DNA of 64,000 nt from Saccharothrix deserti (GCF_009769385.1 NZ_VKAB01000015.1:270981-334980), one strand, 5' to 3'. Numbered from the stretch's first letter, positions 34,107 through 44,236 are shown. The notes: generated by a model not told the origin, from the sequence alone. Translations and numbers: made by a program.

Positions 34107-34790
34107 TCAGGCGCGCGGCCTGGGTCTGACCACGATCTCGGTGAAGTGGGCGTCGTCGCCCGCGTGCACGGCGGTGGCGACGGCCTGGGCGACGGAGTCC
34201 GCGTGCAGGTAGAGGTGCGGCTGGTAGTCGCCGCTCTCCTGGGCGCGGACTCCGCGTTGCATGTCGGTGTCGACGCGTCCGGGGTGGACGGACGTGACGC
34301 GGATGTCTCCCTCTTCGGCGCGCAGGACGTCACCGAAGGCGCGCAGGGCGAACTTGCTGGCGGCGTAGACGCCCCAGTCGGGGTTGGCGTGCAGGCCGGC
34401 GCCGGAGTTGATCAGGACCACGTGGCCGCGGGTGGCGCGCAGGAGGGGGAGCGCGAGCCGGGTCAGTTCGGCGACGGCGACGACGTTGATCTCGAGGGTG
34501 CGGCGCCAGACGTCGGCGGTCGTTTCGGCGAGCGGTCCGAGTTCGGCGATGCCCGCGCTGTGCACGAGGACGTCCAGGCGGGTGAGGCCGGTGGTGGCGG
34601 TGGCCAGGGCGTCCGGGTCGGTCAACTCCACCGGCCAGGTGCGGGCGGACACCAGTGACCCGGCCAGTTCCGCCAACGCCGCCTCGTCCCGACCGCCCAG
34701 GAGCAGGTCGTGCGTCGGTGCGAGAACACGGGCGACAGCCGCACCGATGCCGCGCGACGCACCGGTGATCAAGGCAACGGGTCGGCTCAT
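34107..34790 (-). CDS. SDR-family oxidoreductase
   Basis: A 227-aa classical short-chain dehydrogenase. NAD(P) motif 'TGASRGIGAAVARVL', 'GGRDEA' after strand 2, 'VHSAGIAELGPL' (NNAG variant), catalytic Ser in 'LINSGAG' and 'YAASKFALRAF' with the Tyr-x-x-x-Lys pair. Length is slightly short for the family. Substrate unknown. The intergenic repeat array starts 54 bp upstream of its ATG. Confidence 0.87.
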   Translation of the reverse strand: MSRPVALITGASRGIGAAVARVLAPTHDLLLGGRDEAALAELAGSLVSARTWPVELTDPDALATATTGLTRLDVLVHSAGIAELGPLAETTADVWRRTLEINVVAVAELTRLALPLLRATRGHVVLINSGAGLHANPDWGVYAASKFALRAFGDVLRAEEGDIRVTSVHPGRVDTDMQRGVRAQESGDYQPHLYLHADSVAQAVATAVHAGDDAHFTEIVVRPRPRA

Positions 34791-34844
34791 GAACCGACCC
34801 TAACCGGCACTTCCGCCGTAACCCACCCGGAGGACCAGCAACGT

Positions 34845-35048
34845 CCTGAACGTTGAATTCGGACATTCCGAACGTAGGACACACGCGTTCCGAACGTAGG
34901 ACACACGCGAGAGTCGAACCCTCGCGTCCCGAGAGTCGAACACTCAGGTGGGCCGAGTTCAACACTCAGGTTCCGGCCACGCGCGTCCTGAGCGTTGAAC
35001 TCACAGGACCTGAACGTTCGACTCTCGCTACCTGAGGGTTCGACTCTC
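34845..35048. repeat. Intergenic repeat family, locus 2: nested inverted array
   Basis: Eight or more short related units fill this gap. Direct units: CCTGAACGTTGAATTC (34845-34860) and two identical CCGAACGTAGGACACACGCG copies (34868-34887, 34890-34909). Then three forward units, GAGAGTCGAACCCTC (34909-34923), GAGAGTCGAACACTCAGG (34931-34948) and GAGTTCAACACTCAGG (34955-34970), face three inverted ones: CCTGAGCGTTGAACTC (34987-35002), CCTGAACGTTCGACTCTC (35009-35026) and CCTGAGGGTTCGACTCTC (35031-35048). The outermost pair matches perfectly, so the array can fold into one nested hairpin. Confidence 0.85.
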
Positions 35049-35098
35049 GGGAGTTGTGTGGAGGGCCCGGCACTGGGCGCGAGCCCTCCACCTCGGGG

Positions 35099-37183
35099 TC
35101 AGCCGCAGATGCGGCCCTTGTCCTTCTTCCACACCGCGACGACGGACGGGCGCGGCTGGGAGGTGCCGCCGTCCGGCCAGTGCGAGGCCGGGTTGGAGGC
35201 CGACGCGCCGTCGATCTCACCGGGGTGCTGCACGGCGACCAGCACGAAGTCGTCCTCGATGACCGGGCCGCACGTCTCGGCGCCCTTCGGCACGGTGAGG
35301 AACTGCTTCACGCGACCGCGGTAGGGGCCCTCGACCGGCACCGCGAACAGGCCGTCGTTCGACTTCAGGGCGTTGCCGTCGGTGGAGATCCACAGGTTGC
35401 CCTGCGCGTCGAACGCCACGTTGTCCGGGCACGAGATCGGCGAGACCTGGGTCTTGTCGTAGCCGCCGAAGTACGTGTCGGGCGACGTCGGGTCGCCGCA
35501 CACCAGCATCAGCTTCCACGAGAACGTGGTCGCGGTGTTGTCGCCGCGGCGCTCCTCCAGCTCCAGCACGTGCCCGTGCCGGTTGTTGAGGCGCGGGTTC
35601 GGCTCGGTGGCGCCTTCCTTGCCCGCCTTGCCGCGGTCGGTGTTGTTGGTCAGCGCCGCGTACACCCGGCGGTTGCGCGGGTTCGGCTCGACGTCCTCGG
35701 GGCGGTCCATCCTGGTCGCGCCGACCTTGTCCGCCGCGAGCCGGGTGAAGACGTAGACCTCTTCGGCGGTGAAGCCGGGCACGAACGACTTGGTGCCACT
35801 GGCCAGCGGGATCCACTCGCCGGAGCCGTCGAACTCGCCGTCCGCGGGCAGCTTGCCGGAGCCGTCGATCTCGGCGACCGGGCTGTCGCCGGTGAACTTG
35901 GCGACGTACAGCGTGCCCTTGTCCAGCAGCTTCTTGTTGTGCTCACGGGCGTGCTTGCTGTTGCCCGGCTTGAACTTCTCGTCGGACACGAACTTGTACA
36001 TGTAGTCGAAGCGCTCGTCGTCACCCATGTACGCGACCACGCGGCCGTCGCGGGCGATGATCACGTTGGCGCCCTCGTGCTTGAAGCGGCCGAGCGCGGT
36101 GTGCTTGACCGGCGTCGAGGTCGGGTCGAGCGGGTCGATCTCGACGACCCAGCCGAACCGGTTGACCTCGTTGGGCTCCTGCGCCACGTCGAACCGCTTG
36201 TCGAACCGCTCCCACTTGCGCGTGGACGCCGCGCCGGACAGGCCGTACCGGGTGAGCCGCGCCTTCACCACCGGGTCGGTGACCGAGCCCGCGTTGCCGA
36301 AGTACTGGTTGAAGTTCTCCTCGCCGGACAGGATCGTGCCCCACGGCGTGACGCCGCCGGCGCAGTTGTTGAGCGTGCCCAACACCTTCGTGCCGGTCGG
36401 GTCGGCCGACGTCTTGAGGAACGCGGAACCCGCCGCCGGGCCGGTGACCTTGAACTCCGAGGTCGCGGTCAGCCGCCGGTTGTAGCGCCGGTCCACCTTG
36501 GGCACCAGCTTGCCGCTGCGCCGGTCGCGCTCGACCAGCACGACCGAGGCGCCGTGCGCGGCCCACGCGATCTCGGTCTGCTCGCGGGTGGGGTTGTTCG
36601 CGTCCCAGTTCTTGAACAGGAACTCCTCGCTGGTGTACTCGTGGTTGGCCACGAGCACCCACTGGTCGTGCCTGCCGACCGGCACCAGGCCGAGGAAGTC
36701 GCAGTTGTAGCCGAACTGCTTCGCCTGCGCCGCCGGGGTCTGGCCGTCGAAGTCGAACGCGGGCGCGCCGGGCACCACCGGGTCGCCCCAGCGCAGCACG
36801 ACGCCCTGCTCGTAACCCTCGGCCGTGACGACGCGGTCCTCGGTGTTGGGCGCGACGGCGGTGAAGTTCAGGCCGTCCTTGCGCCGCCCGCCGCCCAGGT
36901 CGACATCGGCGTCGGCGGTGGTGGGCTCAGCGACGGCGCTGCCGGCACCGACCAGCCCGACACCCGCGCCCGCGACGGCGAGCACCGCGCCCGCCTTCAG
37001 CAGGCCACGCCGACGCACGACCTCGCCGACGACGTCACCGAAGTAGGCGTTGCCGGACGTGTTGGGCGCCTCGTGCGCGCACGCGTCGCCGCAGCGGTAC
37101 TTGCAGGTGATCGCCGAACGCCCGAGGGGGTGATTGGGCAACAGGGGCAGCAGGCGCCGGCCCCGATCGGTGGATGAGGACAC
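35099..37183 (-). CDS. phoX: PhoX-family alkaline phosphatase, Tat-exported
   Basis: A 694-aa secreted phosphatase (PhoX/DUF839), a calcium- and iron-dependent phosphomonoesterase class. The Tat signal 'RRRGLLKAGAVLAVAG' begins near residue 57, after an unusually long Cys-containing N-terminal region ('CKYRCGDACAHEAPNTSG'), a common layout in actinobacterial PhoX. Family segments include 'VVANHEYTSEEFLF', 'CAGGVTPWGTILSGEENF', 'WVVEIDPLDP', 'YMGDDERFDYMYKFV' and 'CPDNVAFDAQGNLWISTDG'. Start is a GTG with GGAGG nearby. A candidate PHO box about 70 bp upstream suggests PhoP control under phosphate starvation. Confidence 0.93.
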   Translation of the reverse strand: MSSSTDRGRRLLPLLPNHPLGRSAITCKYRCGDACAHEAPNTSGNAYFGDVVGEVVRRRGLLKAGAVLAVAGAGVGLVGAGSAVAEPTTADADVDLGGGRRKDGLNFTAVAPNTEDRVVTAEGYEQGVVLRWGDPVVPGAPAFDFDGQTPAAQAKQFGYNCDFLGLVPVGRHDQWVLVANHEYTSEEFLFKNWDANNPTREQTEIAWAAHGASVVLVERDRRSGKLVPKVDRRYNRRLTATSEFKVTGPAAGSAFLKTSADPTGTKVLGTLNNCAGGVTPWGTILSGEENFNQYFGNAGSVTDPVVKARLTRYGLSGAASTRKWERFDKRFDVAQEPNEVNRFGWVVEIDPLDPTSTPVKHTALGRFKHEGANVIIARDGRVVAYMGDDERFDYMYKFVSDEKFKPGNSKHAREHNKKLLDKGTLYVAKFTGDSPVAEIDGSGKLPADGEFDGSGEWIPLASGTKSFVPGFTAEEVYVFTRLAADKVGATRMDRPEDVEPNPRNRRVYAALTNNTDRGKAGKEGATEPNPRLNNRHGHVLELEERRGDNTATTFSWKLMLVCGDPTSPDTYFGGYDKTQVSPISCPDNVAFDAQGNLWISTDGNALKSNDGLFAVPVEGPYRGRVKQFLTVPKGAETCGPVIEDDFVLVAVQHPGEIDGASASNPASHWPDGGTSQPRPSVVAVWKKDKGRICG

Positions 37184-37251
37184 ACGGACCTCCGAGATCG
37201 CTCAGTGGGAACTGGGCGACCGTAGGAGTGCAACCCCTCCTGCAACAAACG

Positions 37252-37273
37252 TCGAAGTGAACGGCAGGAGAAC
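37252..37273 (-). promoter_or_regulatory. Candidate PHO box
   Basis: On the minus strand this reads GTTCTCCTGCC followed by GTTCACTTCGA: two 11-bp direct units each matching the PhoP consensus GTTCACC at six of seven positions. It lies about 70 bp upstream of phoX, a typical place. Binding is not shown. Confidence 0.5.
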
Positions 37274-37464
37274 ACCTCCACGGCCAACCAACCGGAACCG
37301 CCTGCTCACACGGCGTGTGGTCAGTCGATCACACGCCGATGCGCCCGCCCTCCCCCACGACTTCCACGGCAACCCACACCGCGAGGTCGCGTCGGTCGTT
37401 CGCGACTCATTTTCCGCCGATCACGCTCACCCTTCGTCAACCCACCATTCGACCAGTTCCGATT

Positions 37465-37485
37465 TTGCTTAGCCTAGCTAAGCAA
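37465..37485. promoter_or_regulatory. Perfect 21-bp inverted repeat upstream of a HAD gene
   Basis: TTGCTTAGC-CTA-GCTAAGCAA lies 19 bp before the HAD gene. The core TTAGCCTA resembles part of DtxR/IdeR iron boxes, but the outer positions fit poorly. It is probably an operator for an unidentified repressor. Confidence 0.5.
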
Positions 37486-37504
37486 GCGGCCTCGCACTAC
37501 GGTC

Positions 37505-38152
37505 ATGGGTGTGGAAGCTGTGGTGTTCGACCTGGACGGCGTGCTGGTGGACTCCGAGCGGATGTGGGACGAGGTGCGCCAAGCCTTCGCCGCTCGACAC
37601 GGGGGCAGGTGGCTGCCCGCGTCGACACGCGCGATGCAGGGCATGAGCACACCCGAGTGGGCGACGTACCTGGTGACCGAGGTGGGCGTCCGGCTCACCC
37701 CGGCCGAGACGGCGGCGGGCGTGATCGGCGAGATGGCCGAGCGCTACGCCGAGGGCCCGCCCGTGCTGCCGGGCGCGGTCGAGGTCGTGCGCGAGGTGGC
37801 GTCCCGCTACCCGGTGGCGATCGCCAGCTCGTCACCGCCGGTGCTGATCAAGTCGTTCCTGGCGGCGACCGACCTGACCGGCGTCGTCCCGGTGGCGTTG
37901 TCGAGCGAGCAGGCGGGCGCCGGCAAACCCGCGCCGGACGTCTACCTGCTGGCCGCGTCCAAGCTGGGCGTGGAGCCGACCGACTGCGCCGCCGTGGAGG
38001 ACTCGACCAACGGCCTGCGCTCGGCCCTGGCCGCCGGCATGACCGTCTACGCCGTACCCAACCCCCACTTCCCCCCGGACCCGGCGGTGTTGGCGCACGT
38101 CACGGTGTTGCGCTCGCTGTCCGACCTGCCCGGAGCGCTGTCCGGCCGATGA
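37505..38152 (+). CDS. HAD-family phosphatase/beta-phosphoglucomutase-like
   Basis: A 215-aa HAD hydrolase, subfamily IA. Motif I 'VVFDLDGVLVDSE', helical cap 15-85, motif II 'AIASSSPP', motif III Lys in 'GAGKPAPDVYLLAA' and motif IV 'AVEDSTNGLRSAL'. The DxDGxLxDSE form is shared by beta-phosphoglucomutases and sugar phosphatases; the substrate cannot be told. The ATG at 37505 is at the conserved N-terminus. A perfect inverted repeat sits just upstream. Confidence 0.87.
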   Translation: MGVEAVVFDLDGVLVDSERMWDEVRQAFAARHGGRWLPASTRAMQGMSTPEWATYLVTEVGVRLTPAETAAGVIGEMAERYAEGPPVLPGAVEVVREVASRYPVAIASSSPPVLIKSFLAATDLTGVVPVALSSEQAGAGKPAPDVYLLAASKLGVEPTDCAAVEDSTNGLRSALAAGMTVYAVPNPHFPPDPAVLAHVTVLRSLSDLPGALSGR

Positions 38153-38173
38153 CGACCGCCTAGCGTGCAGCTC

Positions 38174-38902
38174 ATGGAACGACGGGTTGCGGTTGTCACC
38201 GGGGCGGCTCAGGGGATCGGGTTGCGGATCGCCGAGGTGTTGCGGGGGGACGGGTACGAGGTGGTGGGGTTCGACCTCGCCGCGACGGACGGCGGGGTGG
38301 TCGGGGACGTGTCGTCGCCCGGTGACGTCGCCAAGGTGGTCGAGCGGGTGGCCGGGCGGGTCGACGTGTTGGTCAACAACGCCGGGATCGCGGGGATCGT
38401 GCCGTTCGAGGACACGTCCTTGGCGCAGTGGCAGCGGATGCTCGAAGTCAACCTGACCGGGCCGTTCCTGCTCACGCAGGCGCTGGGCAGGCTGATGCTG
38501 GACGCGGGCACGGGGTCGGTGGTCAACATCGCGTCCGTGGCCGGCTTGCGCGGGGTGGCGGATCGGGCCGCCTACAACACCACCAAGCACGGGCTCATCG
38601 GGATGACGCGCACCCTCGCGGTGGAGTGGGGTGGGCGCGGTGTCCGGGTCAACGCGGTGTGCCCCGGCTGGGTCAAGACCGAGATGGACGTCGAGTCGCA
38701 GGCCGGCGGGCACTACGGCGACACCGACATCACCGACCACGTGCCGCTCGGCCGGTTCGCCGTTCCCGACGACATCGCGCAGGCCGTGGCGTTCCTGGCC
38801 GACCCGGCGCGCAGCGGGTTCGTCAACGGTGTCGCGCTGCCCGTGGACGGCGGCTGGACGGCCGACGGGTCGTGGCAGTCGCTGCGGCTGTCGAAGCGCT
38901 GA
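38174..38902 (+). CDS. SDR-family oxidoreductase, FabG-like
   Basis: A 242-aa classical SDR. 'VTGAAQGIGLRIAEVL', Asp after strand 2 ('VGFDLA', suggesting NAD preference), 'VNNAGIAGIVPF', Ser in 'VVNIASVAGL' and 'YNTTKHGLIGMTRTLAVEW' with Tyr-x-x-x-Lys, then 'VNAVCPGWVKTEM'. The end 'GVALPVDGGWTADGSW' is typical of FabG-like enzymes. Substrate unknown. The ATG at 38174 is preferred to a GTG at 38165. It is convergent with ino1 across a shared terminator. Confidence 0.87.
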   Translation: MERRVAVVTGAAQGIGLRIAEVLRGDGYEVVGFDLAATDGGVVGDVSSPGDVAKVVERVAGRVDVLVNNAGIAGIVPFEDTSLAQWQRMLEVNLTGPFLLTQALGRLMLDAGTGSVVNIASVAGLRGVADRAAYNTTKHGLIGMTRTLAVEWGGRGVRVNAVCPGWVKTEMDVESQAGGHYGDTDITDHVPLGRFAVPDDIAQAVAFLADPARSGFVNGVALPVDGGWTADGSWQSLRLSKR

Positions 38903-38914
38903 TCACGCCCACGA

Positions 38915-38952
38915 CAAAACCCCCTTGGGCCCGGCGAGCCGGGTCCAAGGGG
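38915..38952. terminator. Bidirectional terminator between SDR and ino1
   Basis: CCCCCTTGGGCCCGGC (38919-38934) pairs with GCCGGGTCCAAGGGGG (38937-38952) with one G-T pair. AAAA before the stem supplies a U tract for the minus-strand ino1 transcript. Confidence 0.85.
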
Positions 38953-38968
38953 GTACCGCTCAACGTTG

Positions 38969-40060
38969 TCAGCGCTCGACGTCGCCGCGGATGAAGGCCT
39001 CGACCGCCTCGTGCGCCTCGGAGTCCGAGTACTGCACCGGCGGGGACTTCATGAAGTACGACGACGCGGACAGGATCGGGCCACCGATCCCCCGGTCCAG
39101 CGCGATCTTCGCCGCCCGCACCGCGTCGATGATGATGCCCGCCGAGTTCGGCGAGTCCCACACCTCGAGCTTGTACTCCAGGTTCAGCGGCACGTCGCCG
39201 AACGCCCGGCCCTCCAGCCGCACGTACGCCCACTTGCGGTCGTCGAGCCACGCCACGTAGTCGGACGGTCCGATGTGGACGTTCCGCTTGCCGAGGTCGC
39301 GGTCGACCTGCGAGGTCACCGCCTGCGTCTTGGAGACCTTCTTGGACTCCAGCCGCTCCAGCTCCTTCATGTTCAGGAAGTCCATGTTCCCGCCCACGTT
39401 GAGCTGCATCGTCCGGTCGAGCTGGACGCCGCGGTCCTCGAAGAGCTTCGCCAGCACGCGGTGCGTGATGGTGGCGCCGACCTGCGACTTGATGTCGTCG
39501 CCGACGATCGGCACGCCGGCCGCGCGGAACTTCTCCGCCCACTCCGGGTCGGAGGCGATGAACACCGGCAGCGCGTTGACGAACGCCACACCGGCGTCGA
39601 TGGCGGCCTGCGCGTAGAAGCGGTCCGCCTCCTCCGAGCCGACCGGCAGGTACGACACCAGCACGTCGACCGACGCGTCGCGCAACGCCTGCGCCACGTC
39701 GACCGGCTGCTCGTCGGACTCCTCGATGGTCTCCCGGTAGAACCTGCCGAGCCCGTCGAACGTGTGCCCGCGCTGCACGGTGACGCCCAGCGGCGGCACG
39801 TCGGCGATCTTGATCGTGTTGTTCTCACTCGCGCCGATGGCCTCGGACAGGTCGGTGCCGACCTTCTTGGCGTCCACGTCGAACGCGGCGACGAACTCGA
39901 TGTCGCTGACGTGGTACTCGCCGAAGCGGACGTGCATCAGACCGGGCACGCGGGTGCTCGGGTCGGCATCGCGGTAGTAGTGGACGCCCTGCACCAGCGA
40001 CGCCGCGCAGTTGCCGACCCCGACAATGGCCACTCGAACGGTGCGGCGGTTGTCGCCCAT
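38969..40060 (-). CDS. ino1: Inositol-3-phosphate synthase
   Basis: A 363-aa NAD-dependent enzyme converting glucose 6-phosphate to myo-inositol 3-phosphate, the source of inositol for phosphatidylinositol and mycothiol in actinobacteria. The NAD motif is '[16 protein letters not shown]'; the catalytic region contains '[19 protein letters not shown]' and '[12 protein letters not shown]', and '[20 protein letters not shown]' follows. Length matches actinobacterial Ino1. The ATG at 40060 has AAGGAGGAC upstream. Order with padR and ponA matches Rv0046c-Rv0050. Confidence 0.97.
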   Translation of the reverse strand: MGDNRRTVRVAIVGVGNCAASLVQGVHYYRDADPSTRVPGLMHVRFGEYHVSDIEFVAAFDVDAKKVGTDLSEAIGASENNTIKIADVPPLGVTVQRGHTFDGLGRFYRETIEESDEQPVDVAQALRDASVDVLVSYLPVGSEEADRFYAQAAIDAGVAFVNALPVFIASDPEWAEKFRAAGVPIVGDDIKSQVGATITHRVLAKLFEDRGVQLDRTMQLNVGGNMDFLNMKELERLESKKVSKTQAVTSQVDRDLGKRNVHIGPSDYVAWLDDRKWAYVRLEGRAFGDVPLNLEYKLEVWDSPNSAGIIIDAVRAAKIALDRGIGGPILSASSYFMKSPPVQYSDSEAHEAVEAFIRGDVER

Positions 40061-40089
40061 GCCGAGTCCTCCTTGTTCATCAGTGAGAG

Positions 40090-40635
40090 TTATTGGTCCC
40101 GCTCGCGCTGTTCGGCCTGCTCGTGGGCGATCAGCTCGTTCAACCACCGCACCTCGCGCTCGGTGCTCTCCAGCCCGAGGCGGTGCAACTCCCGGGTGTA
40201 CCGGTCGATGCGCTCGCTGGTCGCCGATAATGAGGTGCGCAGTCCTTCGCGGCGTTCTTCGACGCGGCGCCTGCGGCCTTCCAGGATGCGCATCCTGATC
40301 TCGGCGGGGGTGCGGGAGAAGAACGCGAGGTGGACGCCGAACGAGTCGTCGTCCCACGTCTGAGGACCGGCGTTGGCCAGCAGTTCGGCGAACCTCTCCT
40401 TGCCCTCGGCGGTGAGCTTGTAGACCTTGCGCGCCCGGCGGCCCCAACGGGCCGAGTCGTCCTCGGGCACTTCCTCGACGATGAGGCCACCACGTTGCAA
40501 CTTGCGCAGCGTGGGGTACAGCGTCCCGTAGGAGAACGCGCGGAACGCCCCCAGCAGCTCGTGCAAGCGCTTGCGCAGCTCGTAGCCGTGCATGGGCGCT
40601 TCGTGCAGCAGGCCGAGGATCGCGAACTCCAGCAC
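40090..40635 (-). CDS. PadR-family transcriptional regulator
   Basis: A 181-aa regulator. The PadR winged helix (1-85) has '[51 protein letters not shown]', followed by a helical dimerisation domain ('[17 protein letters not shown]', '[19 protein letters not shown]'). The GTG at 40635 is chosen because AGGAGG stands 6 nt before it. It lies 29 bp upstream of ino1 on the same strand, matching Rv0047c, so it may be cotranscribed with and control ino1. A small palindrome in its promoter is a likely operator. Confidence 0.92.
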   Translation of the reverse strand: MLEFAILGLLHEAPMHGYELRKRLHELLGAFRAFSYGTLYPTLRKLQRGGLIVEEVPEDDSARWGRRARKVYKLTAEGKERFAELLANAGPQTWDDDSFGVHLAFFSRTPAEIRMRILEGRRRRVEERREGLRTSLSATSERIDRYTRELHRLGLESTEREVRWLNELIAHEQAEQRERDQ

Positions 40636-40678
40636 GTAGCACCTCCTCGCTCCGGCGAGCGCCGATGGGTGCAACCAG

Positions 40679-40697
40679 TATATCGGCCCGATACATC
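40679..40697. promoter_or_regulatory. Likely PadR operator
   Basis: TATCGG-C-CCGATA (40681-40693) is a perfect inverted repeat; on the minus strand the wider site reads ATGTATCGGGCCGATATAC. PadR sites commonly start with ATGT. It lies about 45 bp upstream of padR and between it and the divergent DUF5318 gene. Confidence 0.5.
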
Positions 40698-40803
40698 CAC
40701 GCATCTTGACGCTGTGTCGCGTGGCACACATGACCCCCTGCCTTCGGGCCACTGCCCCGAACGGCCCATCGGTGGAGTTGGGGTGCCACGTACTCTGGTC
40801 GTC

Positions 40804-41208
40804 GTGTTGACCCAACGACAGGTCGTGGACTACGCCTTGCAGCGCCGTGCGCTGCTGGCGGAGGTCTACGCGGGTCGAGTGGGCACGATGGAGGTCTGCG
40901 ACGCCAGCCCGTACCTGCTGCGAGCTGCGAAGTTCCACGGCCAACCGAGCGATGTGACCTGTCCTGTGTGCCGGAAGGAACCGCTCACGCACGTGTCCTG
41001 GGTCTACGGCGACGAGCTCAAGCACGCGGCCGGATCCGCGCGCACCGCCGATGAGCTCACCCGCATGGCGAACCTTTTCGAGGAGTTCACCGTGTATGTG
41101 GTTGAAGTTTGCCGCACATGTAGTTGGAACCACCTGGTGCAGTCATACGTCCTGGGAACGCGTGGCCTGAATTCCCGAAAGCCGCGCAGGAGGACCGCGG
41201 CGGAGTGA
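40804..41208 (+). CDS. DUF5318-family protein (Rv0049-like)
   Basis: A 134-aa protein with a zinc-ribbon look: '[13 protein letters not shown]' and '[11 protein letters not shown]' give two Cys-x-x-Cys pairs around residues 58-110. The N-terminus '[26 protein letters not shown]' is helical. Family and position just upstream of ponA match M. tuberculosis Rv0049; function is unknown. The GTG at 40804 has no clear ribosome site and may be leaderless. Confidence 0.85.
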   Translation: MLTQRQVVDYALQRRALLAEVYAGRVGTMEVCDASPYLLRAAKFHGQPSDVTCPVCRKEPLTHVSWVYGDELKHAAGSARTADELTRMANLFEEFTVYVVEVCRTCSWNHLVQSYVLGTRGLNSRKPRRRTAAE

Positions 41209-41302
41209 ACCTGCTCCCGCCACGGGCGCCGCTCCGACTAGGGGCAGTGGCGTACGACCACCGAACCGCGTGCAGGAGCACGCCGGTCTGGGAGGCCATT
41301 TC

Positions 41303-44236
41303 GTGAACGACCAGCATGACGACAGGCATCGTGGCGCGGAGCCGCAGTGGCCTACCGGGGAAGACCCGGACGGCGCCGCGCACCCACCGCGGCACGGCGC
41401 CGGGGATCAGCCGGAGCGTCCGAACACCCCACCAGGTGGTTTCGCACGCGCTCCGCTCGACGGCCCCGGCCCGCGCCACGGCACCCCACCGGGTGGGTTC
41501 TCCCGCCCGATGACGCCGCCGGGCGGTCTCCCGCCGGCGGGAGGTACCCCGCCCGGCGGCATCCCCCGAGGTGGCCCGCCGCCACGCCGACCGGCCGTTC
41601 CCGGTGGTCCGGGTGGACCAGGCGGTCCGGCAGGCCCCGGCGGTCCCGGCCCGAACGGCAGGCTCGGCCCGGCCGGTCCCGGCGCACGCCCCGGCGGTCC
41701 TGGTGGTCCGGGTGGTCCGGGTGGCCTCGACGGCGTGGCAGCCGCGGGCAGCGTGCCCGGCGGCCCGCCCCTGCGCCCGAATACCCCTCCCGGCGGCATG
41801 CGCCGACCGGGCGGTCCCGGAGGCCCCGGCGGTCCGGTGCCGCCAGGCGGCCGTCCCCCGATGTCCGGTCCCGGCGGTCCTCGTCGCCCCGGTGGCCCCG
41901 GTCCGGAACGGCGTCCCGGTGAAGAGCCGACGGACCTGCTGCCGCCCGTGTACCAGAGCACGCCGCGCGAGCCCGAGCTCCTCACGCACCGCGAGGACGA
42001 GCTCGAGGTCGAACCGTTCTACGACGACGAGTACGACGAGGAGCTGACCGAAGAGGAGGCCCGCGTCGTGCGTCGGAAGAAGGTCTGGCGCCGCGTGCGC
42101 CGCGGCACCTACATGGCCCTGGGCCTGATGCTCCTCGCCCCGGTCGTCGCCTTCGCGGTCGCCTACCAGGTGGTCGAGGTCCCGAACCCGGAGCAGGTCG
42201 CCTCCGAGCAGAACAAGACGATCACGATCCTCTACTCCGACGGCTCGCCGATGACCACGATCGCCCCCGAGGGCGCGAACCGCACCCTGGTCACGTACGA
42301 GGAGATCCCGGACACCGTCAAGAAGGCCGTCTTCGCCGCCGAGGACCCGACGTTCGAGACGAACCCCGGCTTCGACATGTCGGCCATCGCCCGTGCGGTC
42401 TACTACCAGCTGACCGACCGCCAGTCCGGCGGCTCCGGTCTGACGCAGCAGTACGTGAAGCAGGCGACCGAGCAGGACGACGGGACGCTGACCCGCAAGT
42501 TCAACGAGATGGTCACCGCGTACAAGATGTCGGAGCAGCAGAAGAAGCCCGACATCCTGACCGCGTACCTGAACACGATCTACTTCGGTCGCTCCGCCTA
42601 CGGCATCAAGACAGCGGCGAAGGAGTACTTCGACGTCGACGACCTCCAGAAGCTCACCCAGTCGCAGGCCGCCCTGCTCGCCGGCATGATCCAGAGCCCG
42701 AGCAACTCCGAGAAGCCCGCGTACCGGAAAGAGCGCTGGAACTACGTCATGGACCAGCTGCTCAGGCACCAGTGGATCGACGAGGCCTACCGGAATTCCG
42801 AGCCGGAGCCGGTGCCCGTCGAGGTGACCGACGACTCCGGCCTCAGCGGCCCGCGCCTGCACATCAAGGACCAGGTCCTCCAGGAGATGGCGCGGTTCGA
42901 GTGGCCGCAGCAGAAGGCTCAGCAGCTCGGTGTCACCGTGCACACCACCATCGACCCGCCGATGCAGCAGGCGGCGGAGGACTCGGTGAACGAGGTGCTG
43001 AAGGGCCAGACGGAAGGGTTGAAGTCCTCGCTCACCGCGATCGACCCGCAGACGGGCGCGGTCAAGGCGTACTACGCGGGTGAGGATGGCACCGGCCTGG
43101 ACTACGCGCTCGGCACGCTCCAGGAGCCCGGCTCGTCGTTCAAGCCGTTCGACCTGGTCGCCGCGCTGAAGAAGGGCAAGGGTCTCAACTCGACCTACGA
43201 CGGCCGGTCGCCCAAGGAGTTCAAGCTCGGCGGCAACGAACCCCTCGTCATCCGCAACGCCTCCGACCGGAACAACACCTGTGGCGAGAAGTGCCCCGTC
43301 AAGAGGGCGATGGAACTGTCGCTGAACACGGTGTTCTACGAGATGGTGATCGAGATCGGCACCCAGCCGGTCGCGGACGCCGCCTTCGAGGCGGGAATCC
43401 CCAAGTCGGTGCCGACGGGTGAGGGGGAGCAAAAGCTCCTGGTCAACGAGAACGGCGGCGCGCCGAACGTCGGTATCGCGATCGGCGACGGTCAGGCGCA
43501 GGTGCGGCCGTTCGACATGGCCTCGGCCTACGCGACCTTCGCCGCACGCGGCGTCTACCACGAGCCGTTCTTCGTCTCGAAGATCGTCGACAGCGAGGGC
43601 AAGCCGGTCTACCAGCACATCGACAAGTCCAAACCCGCGTTCGACCCGGACCCCACCAAGAGCCAGGACATCGCGGACAACGTGACCGAAGCGCTCAAGG
43701 GCGTCGTGAAGGAAGCGAAGATCCAGTGCGCGGGCCGCGAGTGCGCAGCCAAGACCGGCACGCACGAGCTCCCGGGCAGCGTCAACCAGAACTCGAAGGC
43801 CTGGACGGTCGGCTACACGCCGTCGCTGTCCGCGTCCGTCTGGATGGGTCGTGACCGGGGCGACGAGGCGTTGGTGGACAACAAGGGCAACCCGATCTTC
43901 GGTGGCGGCCTGCCGGGTCAGATCTGGAAGAAGTTCATGGACAGGGCCCTGAACGGCACGGCCGCGGAGCCGTTCCCGAAGATCAAGCTGCTGGGTCCGG
44001 CCACGGCCGCGACGAAGCCGCCCAGCACGCCCCCGTCGATCACCACGCCCAAGAGGGACGAGGACAACCGGACGACGACCGGCGAGGTCACGACCACTCA
44101 GCCGCCGACGACCACGCAGCCCCGCCCGACCCGGCCGGGGTCGTGCGGAGCCCTCATCTGTCCGACCACGCCCACCACGACGGGCGAGGAAGAGCCCGAT
44201 CCGAACGGCGGTGGCGGCGCACCACCGAACGGTTAG
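41303..44236 (+). CDS. ponA: Bifunctional penicillin-binding protein (class A)
   Basis: A 977-aa class A PBP that polymerises and cross-links peptidoglycan. A long cytoplasmic Pro/Gly-rich region (1-210) with many PGG units and an acidic stretch precede one transmembrane helix (about 270-292). The GT51 transglycosylase domain has 'FAAEDPTFE' and '[12 protein letters not shown]'; the transpeptidase has Ser611-x-x-Lys614 ('GSSFKPF'), Ser673-Leu-Asn675 and Lys817-Thr-Gly819. The C-terminus is a Thr/Pro-rich tail with two Cys. The GTG at 41303 has GGAGG 8 nt upstream. Corresponds to PonA1 (Rv0050). Confidence 0.96.
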   Translation: MNDQHDDRHRGAEPQWPTGEDPDGAAHPPRHGAGDQPERPNTPPGGFARAPLDGPGPRHGTPPGGFSRPMTPPGGLPPAGGTPPGGIPRGGPPPRRPAVPGGPGGPGGPAGPGGPGPNGRLGPAGPGARPGGPGGPGGPGGLDGVAAAGSVPGGPPLRPNTPPGGMRRPGGPGGPGGPVPPGGRPPMSGPGGPRRPGGPGPERRPGEEPTDLLPPVYQSTPREPELLTHREDELEVEPFYDDEYDEELTEEEARVVRRKKVWRRVRRGTYMALGLMLLAPVVAFAVAYQVVEVPNPEQVASEQNKTITILYSDGSPMTTIAPEGANRTLVTYEEIPDTVKKAVFAAEDPTFETNPGFDMSAIARAVYYQLTDRQSGGSGLTQQYVKQATEQDDGTLTRKFNEMVTAYKMSEQQKKPDILTAYLNTIYFGRSAYGIKTAAKEYFDVDDLQKLTQSQAALLAGMIQSPSNSEKPAYRKERWNYVMDQLLRHQWIDEAYRNSEPEPVPVEVTDDSGLSGPRLHIKDQVLQEMARFEWPQQKAQQLGVTVHTTIDPPMQQAAEDSVNEVLKGQTEGLKSSLTAIDPQTGAVKAYYAGEDGTGLDYALGTLQEPGSSFKPFDLVAALKKGKGLNSTYDGRSPKEFKLGGNEPLVIRNASDRNNTCGEKCPVKRAMELSLNTVFYEMVIEIGTQPVADAAFEAGIPKSVPTGEGEQKLLVNENGGAPNVGIAIGDGQAQVRPFDMASAYATFAARGVYHEPFFVSKIVDSEGKPVYQHIDKSKPAFDPDPTKSQDIADNVTEALKGVVKEAKIQCAGRECAAKTGTHELPGSVNQNSKAWTVGYTPSLSASVWMGRDRGDEALVDNKGNPIFGGGLPGQIWKKFMDRALNGTAAEPFPKIKLLGPATAATKPPSTPPSITTPKRDEDNRTTTGEVTTTQPPTTTQPRPTRPGSCGALICPTTPTTTGEEEPDPNGGGGAPPNG

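Noticed and set aside
34845..35048. CRISPR array
   Set aside because: Units vary in sequence, lie in both orientations and lack uniform spacers; no cas gene is near.
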